From the NCBI RefSeq assembly GCF_000247695.1, contig NW_004624732.1, positions 26,014,021-26,078,020 of the forward strand: 64,000 nucleotides of DNA. The letters are read 5' to 3'. Below, one piece after another: positions 1-10,440 of this stretch (positions within the stretch are counted from its first letter, which is position 1; each line of letters opens with the position of its first letter). This stretch comes from Heterocephalus glaber. Lineage: Eukaryota; Chordata; Mammalia; Rodentia; Bathyergidae. A program made the position numbers and the translations under genes. The notes beneath the pieces were generated by a model. It had not been told where the DNA came from, did not search any database, and worked only from the letters and a program-made list of their open reading frames with translations.

Positions 1-1011
1 CTGCTGTGCTCCAAAGCTCCAACTGCCTCAGGCACAGTGGGCTTCCTCCCTGATGGGCTGTGGGTAAGTGGGCTGCACTGAGGCCCAACATGGAACCCTG
101 GAGCTTCTGGAAGGGAGTCATGTGCAGTAGTGTCCCCTCAGAGAGCCCCACATGTGGCTTTGGGCCTCACTGGGGTCTGTGGAAGGACAGGTTCTGCCTT
201 TCTTTCTCCAGGCTGATTTGGTGGGATCCGACTTGTTATGAAACTGAGGAGGCTAGAGTAGAAAGGACCCTTGAAGAGATCAGAGTTGGCAGAAAGAAAG
301 CTACATTCTTGCAAGTCAGGCAATAGGGTCTGGGGCTCCTTAATTCTCTATTTCTTGTCCCCCTGGTGTTTATAAGGCCTTGACTGCAGCTCCTGTCCTG
401 TGTGGTGGGGTAGGAAGTGAGAAAAGGGTCTTGAGACTATGCTTTGGCCAGTTTTCATGGAGGAAGCAGCCCCATGTGTTGTTTGTATCAACATGGTCAC
501 CAGTGAGAGAACAGAAGTAAGGGCCCAGGACTGGGGTAGTGCCCCTCCTATCTTGTAGCACCCTGTGGGCTGGATCAGGAGATCTGTTCTGGAGGAAGCA
601 TAGCCCTCAAAGAGCTGAAGCAAGGCCCACGGCTGTTGAGTGCCTGGGGCCTGACAGACAGGTGTCCAGGCAGTGGCAGGCCGTGAGCAAAGAGCAGAGG
701 CGAAGAGGTGACACCAGCTGCTGGCAGATGGATCCCTGGCCATCTGCACCCCCATCGCTCCCCACTGTGCTGGCTCTTTCAAGGGTTAGGAGGCTCCCTG
801 CAGGATAGGGCTGCCTTAGGTATCTGGTATGAACTTCCACAAGTTGTCACTGACAGGTGACTCTAAATGGTGAGTACAGGATGGGACTTGACATCTGTGA
901 GGACTGTACGGATAGAAAAAATGTGATTTGGGGCTCAATGTGACTTGGGCACGTCTACCCAAATGAGGCTCTTTTTTGTCTGCCTTGTTCACTGCACTCC
1001 AAGAACCTAGA
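1..1011. other. Intergenic, nothing recognised
   Basis: Unique-looking DNA of average GC. Open frames are short, overlap on both strands and have no recognisable domain. No exon of STEAP3, the expected neighbour on this side in human, is seen. Confidence 0.6.
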
Positions 1012-1085
1012 GGGTTTAGAGTGGAGCTCAGTGGTGGAGCGCTTGCCCAGGGTTCCATCCTCAGGACCACACGAAAAAGGAAAAG
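1012..1085 (+). repeat. ID SINE (degraded)
   Basis: Contains gagctcagtggtggagcgc (A-box region of the tRNA-derived head) and ggttccatcctcaggacc (B-box region), ending in an A-rich tail. Several bases between the boxes are missing. Confidence 0.75.
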
Positions 1086-1214
1086 TTTTAGTTCAATTGC
1101 AAACATATTTCAAATATATTCTTGACTAAATCTATCAAGAACCAAGTGCAGAGCGCTGGGCATTAAATGAGAACATAGTAGGCAATGTTAGAAAAGTTGG
1201 TTATAGCTGTCCCC

Positions 1215-1315
1215 AAATCATCTTTTGGGCATAACTGATGAATAGGTGGTTGATGAGTGTCAGAGAGACTCTGTCACTTGGCCCAAATTACACAACTAAT
1301 TAATAAAGGCTGGGC
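1215..1315 (-). repeat. MIR fragment
   Basis: Low-similarity match to the reverse MIR core: 'cacttggcccaaattacacaactaattaataaaggctggg' corresponds in pieces to the 'cttgcccaaggtcacacagc' block. Confidence 0.4.
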
Positions 1316-1344
1316 TCTTGGCTAGGAATATTAATCTGTCATTC

Positions 1345-1430
1345 TTTTTTTTTTTTGGTACCGGGGATCGAACTCAAGTCCTTGCACTTGCGCAGCAGGA
1401 GGCAAAACCACTGAGCTAAATCCCTGGCCC
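1345..1430 (-). repeat. ID SINE with target-site duplication
   Basis: A T12 tract then ggtaccggggatcgaactc (B box reversed) and gagctaaatccctggccc (A-box end reversed). The flanking repeat taatctgtcattct / tagtctgtcattct is a target-site duplication with one change, so the copy is fairly young. Confidence 0.9.
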
Positions 1431-3529
1431 TAGTCTGTCATTCTTTAACCTGCCTGTGTTATGCAGGCCCTCTGGCCACTACACTCATGGCTGCTGCCTT
1501 CAATCAGCTGAACTAATTGATGAAAAATCTGTTTTGCCTGGTGCTGTGGGGGATCTGCAAATTTTTTTGCACCCCTGAGATGCCCCAATGCCTGGAAATC
1601 CTCATTAATGAGATTCTATCACCTCAGTGAAGGTTCTGGTACATGCATTGAGCAGTGGTGAAGGAGAAGCCGGTGGGAAGTGTGGGGTTGAGGGAGTGAC
1701 CACACACGTGGGTGCCTGCAGGGTCAGGGCTGGGTGGGATAGAGCTCCTTGGACTTCCCAGCACAAGGCCATCTGGCAAGGGGCTCGGAGGCTGGTGGGT
1801 TTCATTCCTGTGACTCCATCTGAAGTGCCAGTTCATTGTCTGTGCAGGACGTATGTGACACTGGAATGGGGAGGGCCTGCTGTGTTCACCCTGTCTTTAG
1901 CTCTCCCTTCATCTGCTGACCAGCAGGGCTAAAGCCCAGCTACAAGCTACAGCAGGGCCAGGCAGGACCTCGGACTGTAGTTATTCTGGAATCAAGTGTC
2001 TGATGAGGGTCACTTCCACCTGAGCAGAAGGTGCTGGCTGGCTGCTGGCCTCTCTGCAAGGGCCTGGAGACCACAGGCCCAGACACTCTTCCCCCGAGGG
2101 GCCTGAGCTTGCAGCCTCCTGGCTTCTCCTGTGTCCTGCCTGGAGTCTTGGGCCTCAGCTACACCAGCCTTCTTAAGGTGGACTAGAGGAAGCCTGCAAG
2201 GTCTTCCGGGAGAGGTGGCCAGCATGTTTGACAGAGAGGGCTCTGGGTCCAGGCTGTCCGAATGCATTTGTCTCATCCCCTTGTATCCGGCCAGCCCAGA
2301 GACAAGACTAAGCCTTCCTGACAGAATCAGTTCAGCTCTATCCTCTGAGCAGGGCCCAGGGTGGGCAGGGGGCTGGGTGGGGCCTGCTGGGCTCTCTGGC
2401 CCTTGCAGCTGGGAGCCTCCTGGCTGAGGGAGGAGAAACAGGGAGCCCTCGTGGCCCCTACAGTCAGGGTTCAGGACCCCCCCCCAAGCTAGAGCTCAGA
2501 GAGGCTAAGAGGGGTCCCTGTCTTTGCTGCTTCTCCAAAAACCCCAAGCAAAAGTAGAAAGGGGGGCCAGGAGAGAGACCTTGCTTATTTTCTTCTACCC
2601 CCATCCCCACTTCCATTCTGAGACCCATCTCTCCTTAAAAGCACTCACTGTGAGGAACTGGAACTGCACTGGGTTTCAATCTGGGGGTGCATAGGAGAGA
2701 GGAAGGGTCACGTGGGTCCCTCTGAGAGCACATTGTGGACTCCTGCCCTGCTACCCTGAACAGGGCAGAATACTGTCCCCTCTGCAGTTTAATGCCAACT
2801 CCTGTCTCACTGCCAGGGCCAGAAGGCCACCATTTGTGGTCCTCTCCTTTGCTGAAGCTTTGCCTTCTCTACCTCCTCCAAAACCTTGTAAATTCACAAT
2901 GCTCATGGGCGCTCATCTTGTCTTGGAAGGGCAGAGAGAGGGACCTCTGACTGTGGGGAGTCTCTTGGGGGTGACTGGGGTAAAGTCTGGGTGAGAGTAG
3001 GAGTGAATTTGAGCTGCTAGATAGGAAGGCTGTGTGGGGAAAGGGGGTTTGGCCTTGTGGGCCTAAGGATGGAGACCAAAGCAGGACTCACCACAGGGGC
3101 TTCTGGGACATGGGCAGGGGCAGGGCCAGGCCCCTGAGATGGTAAGAGGGTCCCAAGCAAGGGGCAAAGCCAATTGTTTCTCTTGTCCTGAATCCCACTG
3201 CAGCCCCAGGAACAAACAGACATGAGGGCTGGATTTCTGTTGAGGGTACAGGCCAGAGGGGAGCCCTGCAGGGTACTTGGAGAACCTGGAGGAGAGGCTA
3301 GTGGCCACCAGGGAGGGACCTGCCACACTGGGGAGGATGAGAACAGAGAAGCAAATTTGGGGCGTAAAATGTTATATATTCAATATTCCCATCACCACCC
3401 ACAAAACAGCAAGACATTTTCAAGTCTGTATTGTGAACAAGTGGGAATGGACCTGCCTGATCTTGGGCATCCTCCCAGACAGCAAGGGAGTAGAGCCAGG
3501 GCAAGACCACAAGTCCAAGCGGAAGTACA
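1431..3529. other. Intergenic, nothing firm recognised
   Basis: No repeat family or exon is convincing. A C-run sits at 2479-2488. 2800-2930 has weak pyrimidine-rich L2-like character that I cannot confirm. ORFs of 60-136 codons overlap on both strands and look like chance. Confidence 0.5.
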
Positions 3530-4165
3530 AGGTGTACTGCATAGTAACATTTCAGCCAGTGACAGACTGCATAGGCATTGGCAGCGAGCCCATAAGATTA
3601 TAAAGGAGCTGAAAATTCCTACCACCCAGTGATATGGTGTTTATCCTAACGCCTAATGCAACTCATTCTTCCTGTGTGTATGTGAGAGAAATGCTACGTG
3701 AACCAACCTTCCACGCTGCTGATCATATAAAAGTATATGACTTAGGGGCAGGGATTTAGTTCAGTGGTTCCACCACCTGCCTCACAAGTGCAAGGTCCCT
3801 AGTTTGATCCCCGGTACCAGAAAAAAAAAAGTATATGACTACATGCAATTATGCACAGTGCCTAATACTTGACAGTAAATGCCTATGCCATGGTCTGTGC
3901 ATTTACTATACTGTACTTTTTACCATCGTTTTACAGTGTACTCCTTCTGCTTACATGAAAAGAGTTTACTGTAAAGCAGTGTGCTGTTGTACCGCCAGTA
4001 GCCCCATCCATCTCATGTTTAGTGAGCCTCTTGTCACGGAGGCGGTGTGGAGTGTTTGGCCTGGACCATCTGGGTTGGGGGACGTACCCTCTGCTGTTCA
4101 CACAATGACAAACTGCCTGCCTACACCCCTCTCAGAGTAGCCTGTTGTTCAGCATCACATGACTG
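3530..4165 (+). mobile_element. Tigger-family DNA transposon fossil
   Basis: Sequence resembles the Tigger consensus with terminal repeats of the 'cagtcatgcgtcgcttaacgac' type. The block 'cccataagattataaaggagctgaaaa' lies near the left end, 'accatcgttttacagtgtactccttct' in the middle and 'gttcacacaatgacaaactgcct...catgactg' at the right end. The transposase region is largely deleted. An ID SINE is inserted at 3745-3830. Inactive. Confidence 0.75.
3745..3830 (+). repeat. ID SINE inserted in the Tigger element
   Basis: A full head from ggggcagggatttagttcag through gatccccggtaccag to a clean A10 tail. It is flanked by aagtatatgact, repeated after the tail, an intact target-site duplication that marks recent insertion. 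Confidence 0.93.
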
Positions 4166-4489
4166 TTGTTCACCTGGGAGGTGAGCCTAGGAGACACGAA
4201 GAGGGGCGAGAATGAGATGGGGCAGGATAAGTGTGTGGTATGTGTCTTGGGGTGTCCCTTGTAAAGGACAAGGATGCTGCACCACTTACATGACAACTCT
4301 CACAGTTGCTGGTGAAGAACAGTTCCCCTGTACAGTGGATTCCAGGCTCCTCTGGCCTCCTCTGTGAGGGGCAGAGTTCAGGGCAGCCTGCCCTCTCTTC
4401 ACCATGAGCTCAGAGACACAGGCACTGGCAGTTGGAATGGTGACCCCCGTGCATGGCATAACAACTGCCGAGGTACCATAGTGCCATTG

Positions 4490-4575
4490 CCCAGGGGGTA
4501 AAACTGAGGCTCAAGGAGGCCTCTTGCCCAAGATGCCCTGGCTGGTGATTGCTGTGGTGGGATCTGGCACCAAAG
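4490..4575 (-). repeat. MIR fragment
   Basis: 'gggtaaaactgaggctcaaggaggcctcttgcccaagatg' matches the reversed MIR core in patches. Confidence 0.5.
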
Positions 4576-4887
4576 CTCATGCAGTTTGTATTTTTTTCCT
4601 ATGCACTTTCTATCTTAACCCCAGCACACGTTATTCTCCTTCTAAGATGGCGGCCCCCAGGTCGGGGAGTCTGCTCCCTCCCACAGCCAGGGCCTGGCAC
4701 TTGTCAAGCACAAGGTTGGTGCCTAGTCAGGGGCAAGCAGAAAGATGCAGACAGACAGGTCTCGTTAGTGCCATTAGTGGACCTGGGAAGAAGAATCCAA
4801 TTTTTTTTAAATGCACTAGGATGCTCATCGTGAAGGGCTGTAGCAGAGACTTCTAAAATGCGGAGTGTCTTCCATCTGTCCTATGGG

Positions 4888-5031
4888 CTCAGTTGCATCC
4901 CCTTCCTAAAATTCTTGTTTTGAAGTCCTAACCCCCAGTACCTGAGAAGGCTAAAGAGTTAAGGTAAAATAAAGTCATAGGGATGGGCTCTAATCTACCA
5001 CGTCTGGGGTCCTTACTAGAAGACAACATTG
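4888..5031 (+). mobile_element. MLT1-like MaLR LTR fragment
   Basis: 'gaagtcctaacccccagtacctgag' and 'gatgggctctaatctacca...ggggtccttactagaagac' follow the MLT1 LTR consensus order. The copy is cut off by a B1 SINE at its 3' side. Non-coding relic of an endogenous retrovirus-like element. Confidence 0.65.
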
Positions 5032-5128
5032 CCGGGCATGGTGGTGTGTGCTTGTAACCCTAGCATTCTGGAAGGCTGAGGCAGTAGGCCTGGAAGTTCA
5101 AGCCCAACCTAGACAAATCAGCAAAAGT
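5032..5128 (+). repeat. B1 SINE (7SL-derived) fragment
   Basis: gccgggcatggtggtgtgtg starts the Alu/B1 head, followed by cctagcattctggaaggctgaggcag. It has no A-tail and ends after about 95 bp. Confidence 0.85.
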
Positions 5129-5194
5129 GCCTCTGAACATCCAGACCCCTGTGTTACGCAGCAAAAAGCTCCACATAGAACTCAGTTCAAAAAT

Positions 5195-5330
5195 TGCTTG
5201 TGCTATGTAACATCTATGTGACCTTGAGGGAGTTTCTTAACCTTTCTGAGCTTTGGTTTTCTCATCTATAAAATGGTACTAATGCCATGTATCTGGAAGC
5301 GTTGTTACGGGGATTATATAAGAAAACCCA
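5195..5330 (+). repeat. MIR
   Basis: 'gtgaccttgagggagtttcttaacc' then 'ttttctcatctataaaatggtactaatg' follow the MIR core in forward order. Confidence 0.8.
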
Positions 5331-5732
5331 GGTGACATCTGCCTCACACCCTCTCACTTGCTCCCCTTGGTACCTTCAAACTCTGTTAGTGTTTTGTAGA
5401 AAGGTAGAGAATCTAAACTCTGATCCTGCCCCTCTGGGCAGGAATGCTGCTGGGGGAAGGAGGTGTGAGCTTGGTGTAGGCGCCAGTTTCCTGCATCTCT
5501 GTCCCAGGGCACTCCTGGTACCTGTGAGCTGGGTTTCTTTCTGCCTGAGGCCACTTTATGAGTCACGTAAACAGGCACTTGGTGGGGGTCCTTAAGAATA
5601 AAAATTCCTACTTTCTTTAGAGGCTCATACTCTAATTTCCCCATTAATGAAAGCGCCAATCGACCCAGGATTTGACAAAAGTTTGTTCCCATTCAGTGTG
5701 GTGAACAGACTCTCAACAAACCCCCCCTCCCC

Positions 5733-5800
5733 CGCAGAATCAAACTCAGGACCTTGCTCTTGCAAGGCAGGTGCGGCGTCACCAAGCTACATCCCAGGCC
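5733..5800 (-). repeat. ID SINE
   Basis: gcagaatcaaactcaggacc (reversed B box), cttgcaaggcaggtgcggcg and gctacatcccaggcc (reversed A-box end). It is preceded by a degenerate C/T tract. Confidence 0.8.
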
Positions 5801-6086
5801 ACTTCCTTATTTCTACCAACTAGAAGCAATCTTCCCCCTCCCTTGGCCTTCCAGTATGTCACCAGGCTGCAGGATTCACCACCCCTCTCCTTTATCCCCA
5901 TGCCTTTGGTTTCTAAGGCCCAGAAGTCCCTTCCTTTCTTTTTCCTCTGGTTTCTAGAACCTAGGTTGGACTACCCCTTTCCTCTGGAAGCCCTCGCTGG
6001 TCTTTCCAGACAGAATTTACCCCTCCAGTGTTGACCTACTCCTGAACTTTGACAGGAAAAGATTGGACAGCAATGGCTGCGTGAAG

Positions 6087-6102
6087 CCACTAGGGGGCGG
6101 GC
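6087..6102 (+). promoter_or_regulatory. CTCF-like motif, forward
   Basis: CCACTAGGGGGCGGGC fits the CTCF core CCASYAGRKGGCRS at all 14 positions. It is not inside a repeat I recognise and lies in a small GC-rich island (about 6080-6190) within AT-neutral DNA. Confidence 0.6.
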
Positions 6103-6116
6103 CTCCCAGGAATCGT

Positions 6117-6136
6117 CCTGGGGCGCGCGCCCCAGG
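6117..6136. repeat. Perfect 20-bp GC palindrome
   Basis: CCTGGGGCGCGCGCCCCAGG equals its own reverse complement with no spacer. It lies 15 bp after the CTCF-like motif. Confidence 0.95.
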
Positions 6137-6405
6137 ACCTAGTGCACAGGAAGCAGCGCTTGCCCCAGTGTGCAGAGCGCTGGAACGAGGGTACAAGGTC
6201 ATGGCGCTGGCCTCAGTGGCCCATCAGCTTCTACTGCAGTTCCTAGGGCCAGTGATACAGACTGCGGCACACGAGGAGGCCTGAAGCAGAACCGAAGCCT
6301 GATTTCTCAGCGAGGCAAGCGGGGTGGTGGGGCTTAAAATGCACCCTCTTCTTGAAGTGACAGGGTAGAGCCCATTGAGCAACTAGAATCAAGACAATGG
6401 AGGTT

Positions 6406-6485
6406 GGGGGGCTGGCTCAGTGGTGGAGCACTGGTCCAGCATGCCGGAGGCCCTGGGTTCCATTCCCAACAATGAATGAATGAAT
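6406..6485 (+). repeat. ID SINE
   Basis: ggctggctcagtggtggagc, then ggccctgggttccattccc, ending in an (AATG)n tail rather than poly(A). Confidence 0.85.
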
Positions 6486-7056
6486 TAATAATTGGATTGT
6501 GGCCCAGGACCCCCACGCCTCTCCCCAGAGTGCTCTGGCTATCTGGGTGAATGCTGCACCTGGTGTGTACTTCTGAGGGGCCCTTGTGCCCCTTGCCCCT
6601 TGCCCACCAGGTGGGACTCCCACAAGGTCCTGGATTCCCAGGCGAGGCATGGTCCTGAATAACGTCCTGTAGGTGCCTCCCTGTGCATGGCCACAGCGAC
6701 CTCTTGCAACCATGTGCCTCTGTTTTGTCTCCTTGCAACCAGAGGACCATGCCATTTCCTTGTGGGCAAACGAGGGGTCAAACGTCTTGCAGGAGAGAGG
6801 TGAGGGGCCAGGCCCTGGGCAAGGCTCTGAGAGAGGTAGGGCAGGCCCCATGGAGTACTGGGGGCATTGATGAGGGCTCTGTGTTTGCTTCCTGCTCCTA
6901 CCCTGCTCCTTCCCCCTCCCTGTGAATCTCTCCAAACCGCACTTCTCTCCCTGGGTGGGGTGATGGTCCATCTGGTGTGTCACCTTGGCCAGGCTACAGT
7001 CCCCAGTTATTCAAACACACCTAGGAGTTACTGGGACGTGAATATGATTGCCATTT
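6486..7056. other. Intergenic, nothing recognised
   Basis: Unique-looking. The 188-codon minus-strand frame through this stretch runs through the ID SINE and shows no domain. Confidence 0.5.
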
Positions 7057-7370
7057 TCCCTCCATGTCCACAACACATTCATTCCAGGACTGCTGCAGAT
7101 ACCAAAATCTGTCAGTGCTCAAATCTCTTATATGAAATGATTTAATGTTTGCATGTAACCTCCACACATCCTTCGATATACTTTAAAACATCTCTAGATG
7201 ACTTATAGTACCTAATATAATGTAAATACCATACAAATACTTATACTGTATTGTTTAGGGAATAATGACCCACAGAAGTCTACACATGATTAGTACAGAC
7301 ACATTTTTTGGTCTATTTTCTAACCACCATTGGTTGAATCCACAGATGTCAGATATGAAGAGCAACTGTA
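7057..7370. mobile_element. MER2-like Tigger-group DNA transposon
   Basis: 'ccaggactgctgcagataccaaaatctg', 'gtatactttaaaacatctctag', 'atactgtattgtttagggaataatgac' and 'ggttgaatccacagatg...gcaactgta' track the non-autonomous MER2 consensus almost end to end. Confidence 0.82.
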
Positions 7371-8054
7371 ATGTCTATGCTCAATTGACCTTGCAATAAC
7401 ATGGATGGGCCTGAACAATCAAATAAAAGGCCTCAAGAGCAGAGTTGAGGCTTCCTTGAGAAGAAATTCTACCTGTGGACTGCAGCTTCCACTGCAGAGT
7501 TCCAGCATTTACTCCCAGTATCCTGGGGTGTGGATTTCAGACTTGCCTAGCCAGCCCCCACAGTCGTAAAAGCCAGTTCCTTCCAATGGATCTCTTAATA
7601 GATACATCCTGGGGGTTCTGTTTCTCCAGTGGAGTTCTCGCTGCTGCAGGTGGGCTGGGGGAGATCTCTGCACCTGGCATGGAAAGAGAAGCTGGGAGGG
7701 TAGAGTAGTACCCAGGTGTGGCACTCACTGTATGCAGACAGGTGTTGAGATTTTGCTACACTTAACCCTTCTGCATCATGCGTCAGAGGGGTGCTTGTGT
7801 CAGGCACAGAGGCATGACATGCCTGAGCTCACATAGCAAGCTGTTGGTGTGGATCAGAGACTCCTGGCTTCAGGGCATAGATTCTCAACCATTTTTTTGG
7901 TGTGTGTACAAAAGACCCTGTTTGCAGCCTGGTGAAGCCATGCACTCCTCTGAATGATTGTTTTAGATGCATAGAATAAATGCACAAGGTTCTACAGAAA
8001 CCATTTTATCAACATATTTTGAAACACAAATTTATGGCATTGTAACCCATGTGA
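7371..8054. other. Intergenic; possible hAT relic near its end
   Basis: No exon. 7885-8050 begins 'gattctcaacc' and runs through 'gcactcctctgaatgattg', with the flavour of an old hAT/MER element, but I cannot name a family. Confidence 0.35.
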
Positions 8055-8140
8055 TTTTTTTTGCAGCACTGGGGATGGAATCTGGGGTTTCATACATGCC
8101 AGGCAAGCAAACACTCTACCACTGAGATGCATCTCCAGCC
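8055..8140 (-). repeat. ID SINE
   Basis: T-run, then gcagcactggggatggaatc and ccactgagatgcatctccag, the ID head reversed. Confidence 0.88.
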
Positions 8141-9064
8141 TCCATATGATGTTTTTATTCATGTATTCCATTAGCCAGACTCAGAGGGTCTGCCTGCCAT
8201 GTGTGTGCATCACATATTTGTTTCCTGTCCCAATCCATGACAATCCCTGTGATTTAGTGATGAAGTCCTGTAAACTGCTAACCCTCCATGTGTTTGCTGG
8301 CTTACCTTCTTAATGGAAGAAAATGGTAAGTGTCAAGGAGTTTCATGACATTAACGATGTATTTTGTCCTCATTTAAGGTCAGAGACACCCAAAAGACCC
8401 TAGATCCATGGCAGACTTCACCACCCTCCGTGAAACTGCTCTTTATGGTTGACTGAAGAAGCTCATGGACAGGAGTGGCACCTGGCACACAGCAGTCTAA
8501 TCCTCCCCTCACAAGAGGACTCCGATAGTCCCAAGCTCGAGGGCACCAGGGGAAGACACAGCCAGCCAAATGACTCCACAACAGCTCAGCCCTGCCTCCC
8601 CTCATGGCTGCTCATCCTTGCTCTGGCCCTGGCCTCCTGCATTCCCCACACATCCCTGATATCATTTGGAGCCTGGTGCTGTGGCTCTCTTGCTGCTCCT
8701 CCAGGGACAGAGTCCATGGCTGCTCATGTTTCCTGTAGGCCCTTCCATGTCCATGCCTACTCAGCCTCCTGCATGCAGTGCCAGGGGACAGGGCCAGGAA
8801 GGGAGGAGAGGCTAGAAGGGGCAAGGGAGGACAGGTTGCCTGGGGGTTCTGCTGGCCCAGGGCTCTGCCCACCCCAGGTATTTGAGGTGGAGGCTCAGGG
8901 TCAGCAGCTGGAGAGGCCCTCTGTACCCTGTCTCTTCCTCCCTCTGCTTAAAACAACCAGTAAGTCCTCCAATGTGCCAGCTGAGGCAGGCCCCGACCCC
9001 ATGGCTTGTCACCTTCATGTAGCTTCTCTCTGAGCAGGAAGGGGAGAGGGTACAAAATACATAT
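8141..9064. other. Intergenic with an unsupported 194-codon ORF
   Basis: An open frame on + (8449-9033) has no signal peptide, domain or splice context, and other frames are open over the same bases. I treat it as chance. Confidence 0.5.
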
Positions 9065-9200
9065 GTGCCACTATGTGCCAGGTGTTTTGACTATATAGAC
9101 TTGCTCCTCACCAGTACCCTATAAGGTGATTCCATAAGGCCAATTTCATAGGTGAGGAAGCCCAGGCTCAGAGATGTCACCTAGCAACAAGAGGCCACTT
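9065..9200 (-). repeat. MIR
   Basis: 'ctatgtgccaggtgttttgac' followed by 'ataggtgaggaagcccaggctcagag', the reversed MIR order. Confidence 0.75.
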
Positions 9201-10187
9201 TACATGCTGCCTTCCTCTGGTCAGCCTGTACCAGTTCCTGGTATTTGGCTCTCAGGTTGCACAGAACACCTGCTATCATTTAGAAAACCTCTATCAAACT
9301 AGTTCAGACTCCAGTGTTAGGGACTGAATAGGCTGCTCTTCCTGGAGTATTTGCATTTTAAGAGGGCTTTAGGGAGAACACTGTGCTCAACTTATAGAAC
9401 AGTCCTGTCATGTGGCATATGGGTTGCCTGGGATCTTTGGAGGTTTCAGAGGAAGGCATATAAGGCTTGAGATGGGATGGAGCTGAGTTGGAAACTAGTA
9501 CGTGGGCAGGAGAGACCATGGAGAACCACCCCACTGGACACACTCCTAGATGTGTGTCTAAAGGGCCGAAATGGCCCCTCCTGGTCCTAGCTTCTTAGTT
9601 CCACATCCTCATGTGTCCGCTAATTTGGCCTCTGGGACAGCCCCCTCTTCTGGGAGGCCACTGAGCCCACAGCCCAGAGCTGTGGGCTTCATTTTTGCTT
9701 TCTCTGCAGGGAGGTAGAGGAGAGAGCAGAGGAGGGGTCTCAGCTCAGGACTTGGGCTTGGCTTGTGGCTGGGGCTCTGGAGCTAAGACACCTTGGCATC
9801 AGGGTTCAGGAGAAAAAGAGCATCTCTGCTCCCTCAGTATCTGTCTGGTGAGATTCTCATTAAACCTTCCCTCCTCCCAAGTTAAGCAAGCCTCCAGTCA
9901 GTATATGTATTAGCAGGGGGAGAAACTGAGGCCTGGAGAGGGGAAAAGATGGGAGAGTCTTCGTAGGGCCTGGACTGGCAGGAGTCAGGGCAGCGGGAGG
10001 GAGAGGCACTGCCTTTGGTGATGTTAATTCCTCGCTCTCATTCTGGGAGGCACAAGCTAAGCACATCCTCCTGCCATGGCCTGATCCAGACACACATTTG
10101 GAGGGAGCTTCCTCCAAATGCTTTGACTCAGAACTTCTGAGAATGAATTTCACAAATATTAATGTTCTGCTCATAATAATGTGAGGC
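9201..10187. other. Intergenic, nothing recognised
   Basis: No repeat or exon signature. Short ORFs only. Confidence 0.5.
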
Positions 10188-10395
10188 AGCACTTTTCTGG
10201 TGCTTACTCCATGCCAGGCACTGTTCTAAGAGCTCACCCACACATTAAGTCATGGCATTTTCCTAACAGGCCTAAGTGGTATGTACTCCACTGCCCCATT
10301 CCACAGATGAGGGAGTGGAGGTCCAAAGAGATTAAGGAACTTGCTGAAGGCAACACAGTCAGTCAGTGGCAGAACCAAATTTGGAACTCTAGCAA
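10188..10395 (-). repeat. MIR
   Basis: Nearly full reversed MIR: 'gcttactccatgccaggcactgttctaag', 'ttccacagatgagg', 'aaggaacttgctgaaggcaacacagtcag', 'tggcagaacc'. Confidence 0.85.
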
Positions 10396-10440
10396 GAATG
10401 TTCTAGAATCTGTGCTTTCATACTACATAAAATCTTGCTA

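Noticed and set aside
3305..3317. CTCF-like CCACCAGGGAGGG
   Set aside because: The GGC part of the core is missing.
6417..6983. 188-codon minus-strand ORF
   Set aside because: Its 3' part is an ID SINE read in reverse.
8449..9033. 194-codon + strand ORF
   Set aside because: No signal peptide, domain or splice context, and competing frames are open on the other strand.
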